A DNA stretch of 55,314 bases from Actinomadura hibisca NBRC 15177 (GCF_001552635.1 NZ_BCRO01000086.1:1-55314); one strand, 5' to 3'; numbered from the stretch's first letter, positions 1-8,137 are shown. Translations and numbers: made by a program. Notes: generated by a model from the letters alone, not told the origin.

Positions 1-110
1 CCGCCCCCACACCCCCAAGACCGGCTCCGCCGCACAGTCGCGTCACGGCAGTGCGAGAACGATCAGGCCGTTTTGGACGTGAACTGTGCAAGGTCTATCC
101 AGCGCGACGA

Positions 111-686
111 TTACTCCGCTGAGCTGGAGTTTTTGCGCTGGTTGGTGTTGAAGCGCGCTTTCTTCTGGCGGTTCCCGCACGTGTTCATGTCACACCATCT
201 GCGGGTGCGGCTCTGGCTGGTGTCGAAGAAGGCGGCCTGGCAGGTGGGTGACGCGCACAGGGCCAATTTGCCGTCTCGTTCACCCGCGATGATGTTGATC
301 GCATCAGCGGCGATCACGCCGAGGGCGTCTTCCACGCCGGAATCCGCGTTGAGCCGCCACTCCCGCTTGCCCTCGGGCGTCAGGATCGCGGCGGCCCGCC
401 CCTCGGCACTGCGGTCGTTGATGACCTGAACGGCGGACGCGGGCAGCGGGTGCTGGAGCGCGGCCGCTGTTGCGGCCAGGTGAATCGCTTCCCTCAACTC
501 CCGAGCGAGGTCGAGTTGGGCAGCGGTGCAGGAGTCCACGGCGAGGCCGTACACCGCCAGCCAGTCGACGAGTCGTTGCGGCGTGGGAATGCGCTCGACG
601 GGAGTGCCGTAACGCTCCGAGAGGGTCCCGGTGAAGCTGGTCGCCAGCACGGTGCCGAGGCGGAAGTCAGGGAAACCGGCAGGCAT
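111..686 (-). CDS. ABATE/CGNR zinc-finger regulator
   Basis: Probable DNA-binding regulator of the ABATE/CGNR zinc-finger family; 191 residues, a normal length for it. The first ~130 residues fit the ABATE-type domain. The C-terminal ~45 carry a Cys pair (CASPTC) and then WCDMNTCGNRQKK, giving four cysteines for one zinc and the CGNR signature followed by basic residues. The ATG has AAGGTGG upstream at a good distance. It is transcribed away from the epoxide hydrolase gene. The shared gap holds two copies of a 17-bp repeat, one over this gene's own ribosome-binding site, so autoregulation and control of the hydrolase are likely (inference). The ligand is unknown. Confidence 0.88.
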   Translation of the reverse strand: MPAGFPDFRLGTVLATSFTGTLSERYGTPVERIPTPQRLVDWLAVYGLAVDSCTAAQLDLARELREAIHLAATAAALQHPLPASAVQVINDRSAEGRAAAILTPEGKREWRLNADSGVEDALGVIAADAINIIAGERDGKLALCASPTCQAAFFDTSQSRTRRWCDMNTCGNRQKKARFNTNQRKNSSSAE

Positions 687-688
687 GG

Positions 689-749
689 AACCACCTTAGC
701 TGGTTTTGCATGGCGGCGTGGGGGCATGTTAGAACCGTCTTAGCCGGTT
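689..749. promoter_or_regulatory. Paired 17-bp operator-like repeats in a divergent gap
   Basis: Two imperfect palindromes, AACCACCTTAGCTGGTT (689-705) and AACCGTCTTAGCCGGTT (733-749), agree at 14 of 17 positions. The first covers the ribosome-binding site of the CGNR gene. The second overlaps a possible -10 (TAGAAC, 730-735) that lies 18 bp from a possible -35 (TTGCAT, 706-711) for the epoxide hydrolase. Binding by the CGNR protein is inferred from position and repetition. Confidence 0.55.
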
Positions 750-770
750 CCGCGATGGCCAGGAGGTCTC

Positions 771-1943
771 ATGTCCCGCCCGACCAGCGACGTGCAAGCA
801 TTCGAAGCCCACGCAACTGACGCCGACCTGGAAGATCTGCGCGCACGACTGGCCGCGGCGCGACTACCGGAGGCCGAAACGGTGCAGGGCGCCGCGCCCG
901 GCCCTGACCGATGGGGCCAAGGCGTTCCTCTCGCCGACCTCGTCGATGTCGTGAACTACTGGCGCACCGAGTACGACTGGCGGTCGTTCGAGAAGCGCCT
1001 TGACCACATCGGCCAGTTCCGCACGACCATCGACGGGCTGGGAATCCACTTCCTGCACCGCCGGTCCACGCGTGCGGACGCCACTCCGCTGGTCCTGACG
1101 CATGGCTGGCCGGGCAGCATCGCCGAGTTCATCGACGTGGTGGACGAGCTGGCAGACCCGGAGGACGCGGGCGCGCCGGCGTTCCACGTCGTGGTCCCGT
1201 CGCTGCCGGGCTTCGGTTACAGCGACAAGCCGACCACCAGCGGGTGGAGCACCGGGAAGATCGCGGCCGCCTGGGTGGAGCTGATGGGAAGGCTCGGCTA
1301 CGACAAGTTCCTGGCGCACGGCGGCGACTGGGGAGGCAACATCACCACGGTCCTCGCGGGCAGGTTCCCGGAGCACGTCCTCGGCATCCACACCCTGTTC
1401 GCGGGGGCGGTGCCCGGGGCGACGATGGACGGGCTGACGGCGGACGAGCGCAGGTGGGCCGAGGGAACCCAACACTTCTGGCACCACCGCGCGGCGTACG
1501 CGAAGCAGCAGGCGACCCGGCCGCAGACCATCGGCTACTCGCTCGTCGACTCACCGGTCGGGCTGCTCGCCTGGCTCCTCGACAAGTTCGCCGAGTGGTC
1601 GGACACCGAGGACAGCCCGTTCGAGACGATCTCCAGGGATCGTGTCCTCGACGACGTCACCCTCTACTGGCTGACGCGGACCGGTGCGTCGGCGGCCCGC
1701 ATCTACTACGAAAGCCACAACTCGCTCGACCCCGAACTCCGGGTGGACGTCCCGACGGCGATGACCATGTACCCCCGCGACATCGAGAAGATCCCGCGCC
1801 CCTGGGCCGAGGAGCGGTACCGGCAGATCGTCCGCTGGAGGTCACCCGAACGCGGAGGCCACTTCCCGTCGCTGGAAGTCCCCGAGTACTTCGTCAAGGA
1901 CTTGCAGGAAGGACTCGCAGCAGTACTGGCCGCCCACCGCTGA
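771..1943 (+). CDS. Epoxide hydrolase, alpha/beta-hydrolase fold with EHN domain
   Basis: Hydrolyses epoxides to diols; 390 residues, usual for the microsomal-type bacterial family. Residues ~8-110 match the EHN N-terminal domain (FEAHATDADLEDLRARL at its start). The core shows the oxyanion-hole motif HGWPGS, the nucleophile elbow GGDWGG with the catalytic Asp, and the late histidine in RGGHFPSLE. The ATG is chosen because AGGAGG sits 6 nt upstream. It is divergent from the CGNR regulator and probably controlled by it through the two repeats in between. The natural substrate cannot be told from the sequence. Confidence 0.93.
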   Translation: MSRPTSDVQAFEAHATDADLEDLRARLAAARLPEAETVQGAAPGPDRWGQGVPLADLVDVVNYWRTEYDWRSFEKRLDHIGQFRTTIDGLGIHFLHRRSTRADATPLVLTHGWPGSIAEFIDVVDELADPEDAGAPAFHVVVPSLPGFGYSDKPTTSGWSTGKIAAAWVELMGRLGYDKFLAHGGDWGGNITTVLAGRFPEHVLGIHTLFAGAVPGATMDGLTADERRWAEGTQHFWHHRAAYAKQQATRPQTIGYSLVDSPVGLLAWLLDKFAEWSDTEDSPFETISRDRVLDDVTLYWLTRTGASAARIYYESHNSLDPELRVDVPTAMTMYPRDIEKIPRPWAEERYRQIVRWRSPERGGHFPSLEVPEYFVKDLQEGLAAVLAAHR

Positions 1944-2024
1944 CCGGCAATGTGAATGACGGACCTTCGGGCAGGCTACTGGCAGGTTGTCGGGCCATGT
2001 GGTTCGCCTGCCCGAAGGGGCCCG

Positions 2025-2759
2025 TCACGCCCTTTGCGAGCGAAGCATCATGAACCGGGCCCGCCCGTAGGTGCGCACCCTGAGTTCGCCGCCCTCGCGA
2101 ACGACGATGCTCGCCAGCTCACCCCGATAAGGGGCGACGATGATTCCCCCCGGCCTCGTCTGCTCGATCCACGCCGGTGGAACATCGTTGATCCCGCACG
2201 TCACATGGATGCGGTCGTAGGGGGCGCCGTCCGGGAATCCGTTCGTTCCGTCGGCAGTGATCAGCCGGGGCGCGTGCCCGGCCGCGTGCAGGTTCCGCGA
2301 AGCTCGCTGCGACACCTGGGGATCGACTTCCACCGTCGTCACTGCCGGCTCTCCTACAACGGCACTGAGCAGCGCTGCCGTCCACCCGGTACCGGTGCCG
2401 ATCTCCAGCACGTTGTGACCTTCGCGGGTCCCGAGAAGCGACAGGAACGCCACCACGGTCGAGGGGGCCGAAGCCGAGGAGGTGAACCGGGCGCCTTCCC
2501 GGACGGCCTCAGTGATCGGGAAGGCTCCATCGTCGATCTGCGTGATGATCGCTTCATCCGCGTAGCAGGCCCGCAACCACGTCTCCGGGTCGGCCTCTCG
2601 GTCGATCACATATCCGGGCCGATCATCTGGAGAAACGTAGGCGGGGGAGGGGATGAAGAGGTGCCGGGGGACGGCGCGGAGAGCTCCTTTCCACGGGCCC
2701 AGATCTCCGAGCTTCTCGATCTCGCTGATCATCGCCTGGTTGAGGCGCTCCGAGTCCAT
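2025..2759 (-). CDS. Protein-L-isoaspartate O-methyltransferase-like enzyme
   Basis: SAM-dependent methyltransferase of the PIMT type, 244 residues. The SAM-binding motif VLEIGTGTGWTAALL lies at about residues 118-132, followed by the acidic loop VEVDP. The N-terminal part (RAVPRHLFIPSPAYV) matches the PIMT substrate-side region. Actinobacteria often use PIMT paralogues in peptide-maturation clusters. Here the gene starts 3 nt after the stop of a 37-codon peptide gene, whose 3' end supplies its ribosome-binding site (GAGAAGGGCAAG). Protein repair is the default role; modification of the adjacent peptide is an inference. No ATP-grasp or lanthionine enzyme is nearby. Confidence 0.82.
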   Translation of the reverse strand: MDSERLNQAMISEIEKLGDLGPWKGALRAVPRHLFIPSPAYVSPDDRPGYVIDREADPETWLRACYADEAIITQIDDGAFPITEAVREGARFTSSASAPSTVVAFLSLLGTREGHNVLEIGTGTGWTAALLSAVVGEPAVTTVEVDPQVSQRASRNLHAAGHAPRLITADGTNGFPDGAPYDRIHVTCGINDVPPAWIEQTRPGGIIVAPYRGELASIVVREGGELRVRTYGRARFMMLRSQRA

Positions 2760-2762
2760 CGC

Positions 2763-2876
2763 CTACTTGCCCTTCTCGTGCTTCCCGCCGCCCTTGGGGT
2801 CCTCCTTCTCCGGGGGTGGTACCGGCCGCCCCTTCTCCTGTCCGTTCTTGTCGATGTCCCTTTCCCTCTTGCCCAT
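2763..2876 (-). CDS. Small hydrophilic peptide, 37 residues
   Basis: Unrecognised. Very hydrophilic and Lys/Glu/Gly/Pro-rich: it begins MGKRERDIDK, has a PPPEKED centre and ends GGGKHEKGK. The ATG is preceded by AGAAGGGAAC with 9 nt spacing, better than for an in-frame start 81 nt further upstream. The stop is 3 nt before the methyltransferase start, so the two are surely co-transcribed and probably coupled in translation. It has no Cys, Ser or Thr and no signal peptide. It has three Asp residues and one Asn that a PIMT-like enzyme could act on. Confidence 0.55.
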   Translation of the reverse strand: MGKRERDIDKNGQEKGRPVPPPEKEDPKGGGKHEKGK

Positions 2877-3069
2877 GATGACGTTCCCTTCTACGGGCAC
2901 CGGATTTTCGCGCTCCGTCGTCTCGTCACGAACATGACGGTAGGAAGGCCGTCCCACGCTGGTCCATGAATTTGGCAGTCTTTGGCAGTAACTCTCTGCT
3001 GCTGGCTCTTGACGCTGCCCGGAGTGACGGCGAGGGTCGGTTGCGTCGTCTCAACGGGAGGTTGCGCGT

Positions 3070-3813
3070 ATGGACTTCGTCGGTATGGATCCGCACAGTC
3101 CGGCGGACAAGTGCCCGGCCGTCCACGTCGAGCCGGCGACCGGTGACCTCTACCTGGTCGGCCGTCAGGTCACCGACCCCGCCACGCTGGCCAAGCTCGC
3201 AGAACACGCCTCGATCGAAGAGGACGAGACGGCGATCTGGATGCCCGCCCGGATGGGGCCCTTCCTCCGTGAGGCCGTCACTGGCGACCACGAGCCGGGC
3301 CGACAGGGCAGAGGGGAGCCGACGCTCTCCGAACTGCTGGCCGGCTGCCGCCGCTCAGTGGTCCACCTGGAAGCCCGTGACACCTACGACGCCACCGATC
3401 CCGCGTTCCTCAAGTGGCGCGAGAACGGCGACACCTCGTACGACTGGGACGGCTGGGTCGAGAAGCTGTCCGACGCGATCGCGCGAGGCGTGCGGTTCCG
3501 GCGGCTGCGGATCGTGTCAGAGCCGGTCAGCGACTACATCCGGTGGGAGCACGCCATCAGCTACGGCAACGTGCGGGCCGGTGAGGAACTGCGCTGGCTG
3601 CCCCGCCGTCTGGCCTTCGACCTGGCGCAGCCGGTGGCCGACTACTTCATGTTCAATCAGAGGTTGATCCGCTACAACTTCACCGCCGGGGACGGCACCG
3701 ACACCGGCGACATGAAGTACGTGACCGACCCACGCCAGATCGTGCCCGTCGTCGGGCAGTTCGAGATGTTGTGGGAACGGGCTGTCCCGCACGAGGACTA
3801 CGACCCGTCCTGA
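3070..3813 (+). CDS. DUF6879 family protein with fused N-terminal domain
   Basis: 247 residues. Residues ~85-245 match DUF6879, with the characteristic stretch RLRIVSEPVSDYIRWEH and then RWLPRR. DUF6879 genes usually sit beside WhiJ/Scr1-type HTH regulators and are thought to be their partners; the biochemical role is unknown. Residues 1-75 (MDFVGMDP, CPAVHVEPATGDLYL, WMPARMGPFLREA) resemble a small protein that I recall being encoded separately beside DUF6879 genes, so this looks like a fusion. The start has GGGAGG upstream at 9 nt. The 3' end overlaps the convergent HTH gene by 16 bp. Confidence 0.8.
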   Translation: MDFVGMDPHSPADKCPAVHVEPATGDLYLVGRQVTDPATLAKLAEHASIEEDETAIWMPARMGPFLREAVTGDHEPGRQGRGEPTLSELLAGCRRSVVHLEARDTYDATDPAFLKWRENGDTSYDWDGWVEKLSDAIARGVRFRRLRIVSEPVSDYIRWEHAISYGNVRAGEELRWLPRRLAFDLAQPVADYFMFNQRLIRYNFTAGDGTDTGDMKYVTDPRQIVPVVGQFEMLWERAVPHEDYDPS

Positions 3814-4685
3814 TCCTCGGCGGCGTTGAGCGCCTCGCCGATCAACGCGCGCGCCCTGTCGCCGAACACCGCCAGCGACGACAGGCGGTTCCATTCGAAC
3901 TCGTACATTGCGATCTCGGCGGGCGTGGTCACCGACAGGTACCCCGAGACGAGCTCGACGGTGACGAGATCCGAGTCGAACATGTTGAACGCCTCGGCCG
4001 GGTGGATTCCCCGGCGACGGGCGTCCATCGGGATGATCCCGAGTACCACGTTGGGGCGGCGCATGACCTGCATGAGATGCCGCAGTTGGGCCGCGTGGAC
4101 CTGACGCGAGTAGGGTCGGAACCGCAGTACGGCTTCTTCGAGCACGTACAGCCAGCGGGCGTCGGGACGTCCGAGGAGCCCTTGACGCGCCATCCGTTCG
4201 GCCACCGCTTCGGCCAGATCGTCGTCCGCGTCGGGCACCTCCACGCTCTGCTCGATGATCACGCCCGTCAGCGCGTGCCGCGTGTAGTCCTCGACCTGGA
4301 GCATTCCGGGGATCAGCTTGGGTTGGTACGAGCGCGACAGCGTGAGCTGTTCGTACTGCTCCCGCACCGACTTCTGCGCTCCGGCCAGCCCGCCTCGGTT
4401 GAGTTGCTGGTAGGTCATCCACATGCGCTCTGCCGCCGCCTGCTCGGACAGCAGTTCCTCGGTCCGGCGCGGTGACGCCGCACAGACCCGGCACCACAGC
4501 CGGACATGGTCGGCGGTGATCGTCCGCTGTCCCTTTTCGACTTTGGACACCACCGACGAGTCCCGCCATCCCGCCAGCTCAGCGAAGCGGACGCCGGAGA
4601 TATGCGCCGCCTCACGCAACGCCCTGAGTTGCTCGCCCAATCGCTGGCGTGCGGCCTGGGCGCTGGAAGAGGAGGGTCTGGACAT
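3798..4685 (-). CDS. HTH regulator with DUF5753 (WhiJ/Scr1 family)
   Basis: 295-residue transcriptional regulator. Residues ~14-70 form an XRE-type helix-turn-helix (LREAAHISGVRFAELAG then VVSKVEKGQRTI). Residues ~110-285 match DUF5753 (SYQPKLIPGMLQVEDYTRHAL; VVLGIIPMD; EFEWNRLSSLAV). Relatives in Streptomyces (WhiJ, Scr1) act with DUF397 or DUF6879 partners in developmental control or as antitoxin-like proteins. Its likely partner is the convergent DUF6879 gene. No good ribosome-binding site precedes the ATG; a small ORF ends 9 nt upstream, so coupling is possible. Confidence 0.9.
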   Translation of the reverse strand: MSRPSSSSAQAARQRLGEQLRALREAAHISGVRFAELAGWRDSSVVSKVEKGQRTITADHVRLWCRVCAASPRRTEELLSEQAAAERMWMTYQQLNRGGLAGAQKSVREQYEQLTLSRSYQPKLIPGMLQVEDYTRHALTGVIIEQSVEVPDADDDLAEAVAERMARQGLLGRPDARWLYVLEEAVLRFRPYSRQVHAAQLRHLMQVMRRPNVVLGIIPMDARRRGIHPAEAFNMFDSDLVTVELVSGYLSVTTPAEIAMYEFEWNRLSSLAVFGDRARALIGEALNAAEDQDGS

Positions 4686-4694
4686 CAGTTCGCA

Positions 4695-4808
4695 TCATCG
4701 CGGACGCGCGTCGGTCAGGGCGGCCCTTTGACGGGCTTTGCCATGCTGGTCAGCGTGCAGCCGGGCGGGCGCGTCCGGCTGGCCGTCGCGCTCGATCTGC
4801 TCGTTCAC
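4695..4808 (-). CDS. Possible small ORF upstream of the HTH gene, 37 residues
   Basis: Hypothetical. A GTG with GGGGAG at 7 nt opens a 37-codon frame beginning MNEQIERDGQPDAPARL and ending ALTDARPR. It stops 9 nt before the HTH gene, which lacks a ribosome-binding site of its own. It may be a coupled leader or small partner. No homology is recognised and the composition is ordinary, so chance is possible. Confidence 0.3.
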   Translation of the reverse strand: MNEQIERDGQPDAPARLHADQHGKARQRAALTDARPR

Positions 4809-4867
4809 GTCGCGACTCCCCGTCCTTCGGACGGAGGTCGGCCCGCCTCGGCGTCGTCCGGTTCGGC

Positions 4868-4895
4868 AAGGGCGGCGCCATCCGGCGCCGCCCTT
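4868..4895 (-). terminator. Hairpin terminator after the beta-lactamase-like gene
   Basis: Perfect 12-bp stem (AAGGGCGGCGCC / GGCGCCGCCCTT) with a 4-nt loop, 22 nt beyond the stop codon. There is no U-tract, as is common for actinobacterial terminators. Confidence 0.65.
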
Positions 4896-4916
4896 CCGCA
4901 CGTCAGCCGGGTGGTG

Positions 4917-6335
4917 TCACTCCGGCGTCGACTCCTTCTCGTAGGCGTCGATGATCGCGCCGAGCTTGGCGAACTTCTCGGTGTAGGAGTACGGGTAGAC
5001 GCCTCCGGGCAGGGGCGGCCGGTCGGCGTCCACGTACTGGGTCCCCAGGTTGGAGAACACCGTGATGATGTAGTGGCGGCCGCCCTTGCCGCGGAACTTG
5101 ACGATGCCCGCGTCCGAGGCCGAGTTGTTCACCCAGCCGGTCTTGTGCAGGAACGACACCTCGGCGGCGGTGTTGCACGGGCGGACGTCGGCTCCGAAGT
5201 TCGAGCCGTTGACGTTCACGGTGCCGTCCGCCTGGAGCCAGGGAGCGCCGACCGCGTGCGGGATGCCCCGGGCCGGGTAGGTGCCCGAGCACCGGTTGGC
5301 CGAGGACAACATGTCGTTGAAGCCCTGCTGCCCCAGCTTGGCCTTGAAGACGTTGCGCGAGGTCTCGCTGAGCACCGCCCTCGGCTTGACGGGGTCACCG
5401 TTCGGCGCCGTCCACACCGTCCCGGCGGAACCGTTCACCAGCACCAGGAGCTTGGCGGTGTCCAGCGAGTTCATCGTGACCGGGTTGCCCCAGCGGCCGC
5501 CGTTCACCGGGTTGGTGTTCTTGAGCTGGATCGTCTCCAGGCCGAGGTCCTGGAAGGTCTGGTTGAGGGTGCCGATGTAGTCGTGGTCGTGCATCAGCTT
5601 GACCAGCGCGCACGCGGCGCCGTTCGACGACCAGGTCAGCGAGTCGTTGATGTACGACTCGACGGTCCGGCTGGTCGCCCCGCCGCACAGGGAGCTGATC
5701 GTGGTGGGGTTGTAGTCGTAGGTGTCGGTCAGGCGGATCTTGCCCTGGTCGACCATCCGCAGCACACCGAAGTTCACCGCGAGCTTCAGGACGGACGCCG
5801 GGTAGGGCGACATGAAGTCGTACTCGGCGTTCTCACGTCCGGGCACGATGTCGACGGTGCCCCGGGCGTTGTTGGCGTACCAGCCCGCGTCGTCCCACTG
5901 CCGCCACCGCACCGCGTCGGTGCGGAGGTTCTCGTCGACGGGGACGACCACGCCGTCCTTGTACTGCGGGCTCATCAGCACGGTCCCGGACCTGGCGGGC
6001 TTGCCGCCGCTGTCCAGCTCGATGACCGTGGCGTCGATCTGCGGCTGCTGGACGATCGGCTTGGCGTCGGCCGCCGCCGCCAGGAGCCGCGACCGCTGCC
6101 CGGCGGCGGTCGCCTCCTTGTCCACGGTCACCAGCGTCCTGGCCAGTGCGCTGCTGGGCGGCGCGGTGTCCAGCACCTCCTGGAACCTCAGCCGCTCCAT
6201 GGTCGAGCGCAACTGCTCGGCGACGGCACTGGTCTGCGCGGGGGCCGCAGAGGCCGGTCCCATCGCGCCCATGGTCAGCACGCCGGCCATGGCCAGCCCG
6301 ATCGTTCCGTGAACCCATGTCCGTCGCATCCACAC
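4917..6335 (-). CDS. Secreted serine hydrolase, beta-lactamase/PBP-like
   Basis: 472 residues. Residues 1-~30 are a signal peptide (basic MWMRRTW, hydrophobic core, cleavage near ASA-AP). The active-site tetrad SVLK (SxxK) lies near residue 181 in SPYPASVLKLAVNFG. A possible second motif follows at SNGAACALV, and KTG is near residue 397 (FLHKTGWVNN). This order defines the penicillin-recognising serine enzymes. The extra ~150 N-terminal residues make it longer than a class A beta-lactamase (~290), so a cell-wall or unknown esterase/peptidase role is as likely as resistance. It is monocistronic with its own terminator. Confidence 0.85.
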   Translation of the reverse strand: MWMRRTWVHGTIGLAMAGVLTMGAMGPASAAPAQTSAVAEQLRSTMERLRFQEVLDTAPPSSALARTLVTVDKEATAAGQRSRLLAAAADAKPIVQQPQIDATVIELDSGGKPARSGTVLMSPQYKDGVVVPVDENLRTDAVRWRQWDDAGWYANNARGTVDIVPGRENAEYDFMSPYPASVLKLAVNFGVLRMVDQGKIRLTDTYDYNPTTISSLCGGATSRTVESYINDSLTWSSNGAACALVKLMHDHDYIGTLNQTFQDLGLETIQLKNTNPVNGGRWGNPVTMNSLDTAKLLVLVNGSAGTVWTAPNGDPVKPRAVLSETSRNVFKAKLGQQGFNDMLSSANRCSGTYPARGIPHAVGAPWLQADGTVNVNGSNFGADVRPCNTAAEVSFLHKTGWVNNSASDAGIVKFRGKGGRHYIITVFSNLGTQYVDADRPPLPGGVYPYSYTEKFAKLGAIIDAYEKESTPE

Positions 6336-6549
6336 CCCTCGATGGTTCTGACAGTTTCAAGATCATTTTAGGGCGCTCTGTCGGTTCCATCGCGGTACTT
6401 GCGAAAAGTCCGACGCGGCGTCGTCATGACCTGCGCCGGGGGCTCGATGGGCGATCGCATGCCGAACGTCGATGCCCGGAGGCTCGGGCCGTACCTGCGA
6501 CGGGCAGGGTGCGAATCCATCATTTCTCGACTGTGGAGGCAAAGGAGAT

Positions 6550-6579
6550 GCCCCCATATTCGGTCACGGATATGGGGGC
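6550..6579 (-). terminator. Hairpin terminator after DUF397 gene
   Basis: GCCCCCATAT and ATATGGGGGC form a perfect 10-bp stem with a 10-nt loop, 25 nt past the DUF397 stop codon. The rest of the 269-bp gap 6336-6604 shows no gene; its left edge carries the promoter side of the beta-lactamase-like gene. Confidence 0.6.
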
Positions 6580-6604
6580 GCTCGTGGCGGGGGTTTCTGG
6601 CTCG

Positions 6605-6790
6605 TCAGAGGCTCTTGAGTGCCTTTGCGAAGTGGGTGAAGTCCTGACGGCCGATGAGGATGTTGCCGCCGTCCGGGTCCTTGCTGTCGCGAATTGCCAC
6701 CGTGGTGGGCGCCGACGCAACCTCGATGCAGTCACCGCCGTTGTCGGTGCTGCGGCGTGCCTTGCGCCACACGACGTTGCTCAAGTCCAT
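6605..6790 (-). CDS. DUF397 small protein
   Basis: 61 residues, the standard DUF397 size. It shows the family hallmarks WRKARRSTDNGGDCIEVA, VAIRDSKDPDG and a closing FTHFAKAL. DUF397 proteins (AbaA OrfD, Scr2) pair with WhiJ/Scr1-type HTH regulators in actinomycetes and may modulate them or act as the toxin-like partner. Its start overlaps the end of the HTH gene by 10 bp, so the two are translationally coupled. Confidence 0.92.
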   Translation of the reverse strand: MDLSNVVWRKARRSTDNGGDCIEVASAPTTVAIRDSKDPDGGNILIGRQDFTHFAKALKSL

Positions 6791-7584
6791 TTCTCCTCAA
6801 TCACCTTTCTTATAGCGTCTCGCGTCTGGTCTTCCGGCAACGCCTTCGCTCGCAGCTTTACCAGCGATTGCGCGATCTGCGCGAGGTCATCCGGGCTATC
6901 GGTAGTGATACCCCGGATGGTGGTTTCTAGATAAGCTATCTCGCTTCGGTCGTTCATCGTCGCGAGAATGAAAGCGCCACCGAACGCGGCGGGCCGACCA
7001 CTGTTGGGGACGAGTTGGATCGTGATGTTCGGCCACTCGCTCAGCTCGATCAGGTGCTCCAGTTGAGCCCTCATGATCTCAGTCGATCCGACGCCGTGCG
7101 TCAATACTTGCTCGTTGAGGAGCACGACCAGGGTGAGGGGCGCGGGCTTGGTGCGGGTGAGTACCGCCTGGCGCGCGATGCGAGCTTCTACGGCCTCTGC
7201 GCTGAGGAACTGTGCGGCGTACGCGGGAGTCTGAAGGAGGCCGGGCACCACGGACGGCTGCCACGTGACCGCCATGTCCGCTTCGGCTTCGACCTGCGGC
7301 CAGTCGAACCAGAGGGGAACGGGGCTGCCGTCCTCCTTGGTCAGGTCGTCGTACAGCTCCAGGAGCGCGCCGCCCGCGCCGGTGACTTGATCGACCGTGG
7401 TCGCGAAATTGCGGGAGCAACGCTTCTTGCCGGTTTCGACTTGCGAGACGAACGAGTCGCTTGTATTGGTATGTCCTGCTATGGCCTCTTGGGTGAGATT
7501 GGCGTGAATTCTCACGCGTTTCATCTGCCGCCCGAAAGCCTTCAGGGCGGGCTCTGACCTGCGCGTCTTGCGAGCGGGGGACAT
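6781..7584 (-). CDS. HTH regulator with DUF5753 (WhiJ/Scr1 family)
   Basis: 267-residue regulator. Residues ~14-70 are an XRE helix-turn-helix (QMKRVRIHANLTQEAIAG, SDSFVSQVETGKKR). Residues ~85-260 match DUF5753 (WQPSVVPGLLQTPAYAAQFL; LEHLIELSEWPNITIQLVP). The ATG at 7584 is preferred over the GTG six bases earlier because AAGGAG lies 8 nt upstream. It is coupled to the DUF397 gene and divergent from an RsbW-like ATPase gene. This trio reproduces the Streptomyces whiJ/abaA arrangement, so a role in developmental or stress gene control is inferred. Confidence 0.92.
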   Translation of the reverse strand: MSPARKTRRSEPALKAFGRQMKRVRIHANLTQEAIAGHTNTSDSFVSQVETGKKRCSRNFATTVDQVTGAGGALLELYDDLTKEDGSPVPLWFDWPQVEAEADMAVTWQPSVVPGLLQTPAYAAQFLSAEAVEARIARQAVLTRTKPAPLTLVVLLNEQVLTHGVGSTEIMRAQLEHLIELSEWPNITIQLVPNSGRPAAFGGAFILATMNDRSEIAYLETTIRGITTDSPDDLAQIAQSLVKLRAKALPEDQTRDAIRKVIEEKWT

Positions 7585-7717
7585 GATCACTTCTCCTTAC
7601 CGGGTTGACTGGATGCTAGCCGTTCTTCGTCTTCTGCATGGTTCTTTCTGCTGGATGGCTAGCTTGCAGAGTCAGGGCTTAGAAAGGGGGCGCAGGTCAG
7701 AGCGATCAAAGGCGGAA

Positions 7718-8137
7718 ATGATGATCATAAAAGAGGAACTCCGTCCGCCGGAGTCGATCACCGAGCCGTCGGTGCTGGTGATCTACGCCGAGCCGCAGTC
7801 GGTCAGGGCAGCGCGCGGATTCGTTGGGCGGTGGTTCGAGGATCACGCCATGAGCGCCAGTGAGGACGACGCCGTCACCGCCGTCTCCGAGATGGTCACC
7901 AACGCCTTCAAGCACGCCTGCGCCCCGGGCGAGAAGATCGAGCTGTGCGTCTACCGCAGTGCGCCGGGCGTGGTGATCGAGGTTCTCGACCCGTCGTCGG
8001 AGCTGCCCGTCATCAAGCCGTTCGACCTCACCAGCGAGGACGGGCGGGGGCTGGCGATGCTCTCTCTGCTGGCGGCGCGGTGGGGGACCTACACCCGGCT
8101 CGCGGGCGGCAAGTGCGTGTGGGCGGTGATCGCGTGA
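7718..8137 (+). CDS. RsbW-like ATP-binding protein (HATPase_c)
   Basis: 139-residue GHKL-fold protein of the anti-sigma/serine kinase type. It shows the N-box VSEMVTNAFKHA, the G1 box VIEVLDPSS and the G2 region SEDGRGLAMLSLLAARWG. The reading frame continues upstream, but the ATG at 7718 begins where homology to the family would start and has AGGCGG nearby. It is divergent from the WhiJ-like gene and belongs to that locus. Family members bind sigma factors or phosphorylate anti-anti-sigma factors; many actinobacterial copies have no known target. Confidence 0.9.
   Translation: MMIIKEELRPPESITEPSVLVIYAEPQSVRAARGFVGRWFEDHAMSASEDDAVTAVSEMVTNAFKHACAPGEKIELCVYRSAPGVVIEVLDPSSELPVIKPFDLTSEDGRGLAMLSLLAARWGTYTRLAGGKCVWAVIA

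Noticed and set aside
2763..2957. Longer 64-residue version of the small peptide
   Set aside because: The upstream ATG lacks a ribosome-binding site, whereas the internal ATG has AGAAGGGAAC at proper spacing.
6490..6540. tRNA-like tail (GTGCGAATCC)
   Set aside because: No matching acceptor stem, D-arm or anticodon arm could be placed around it.
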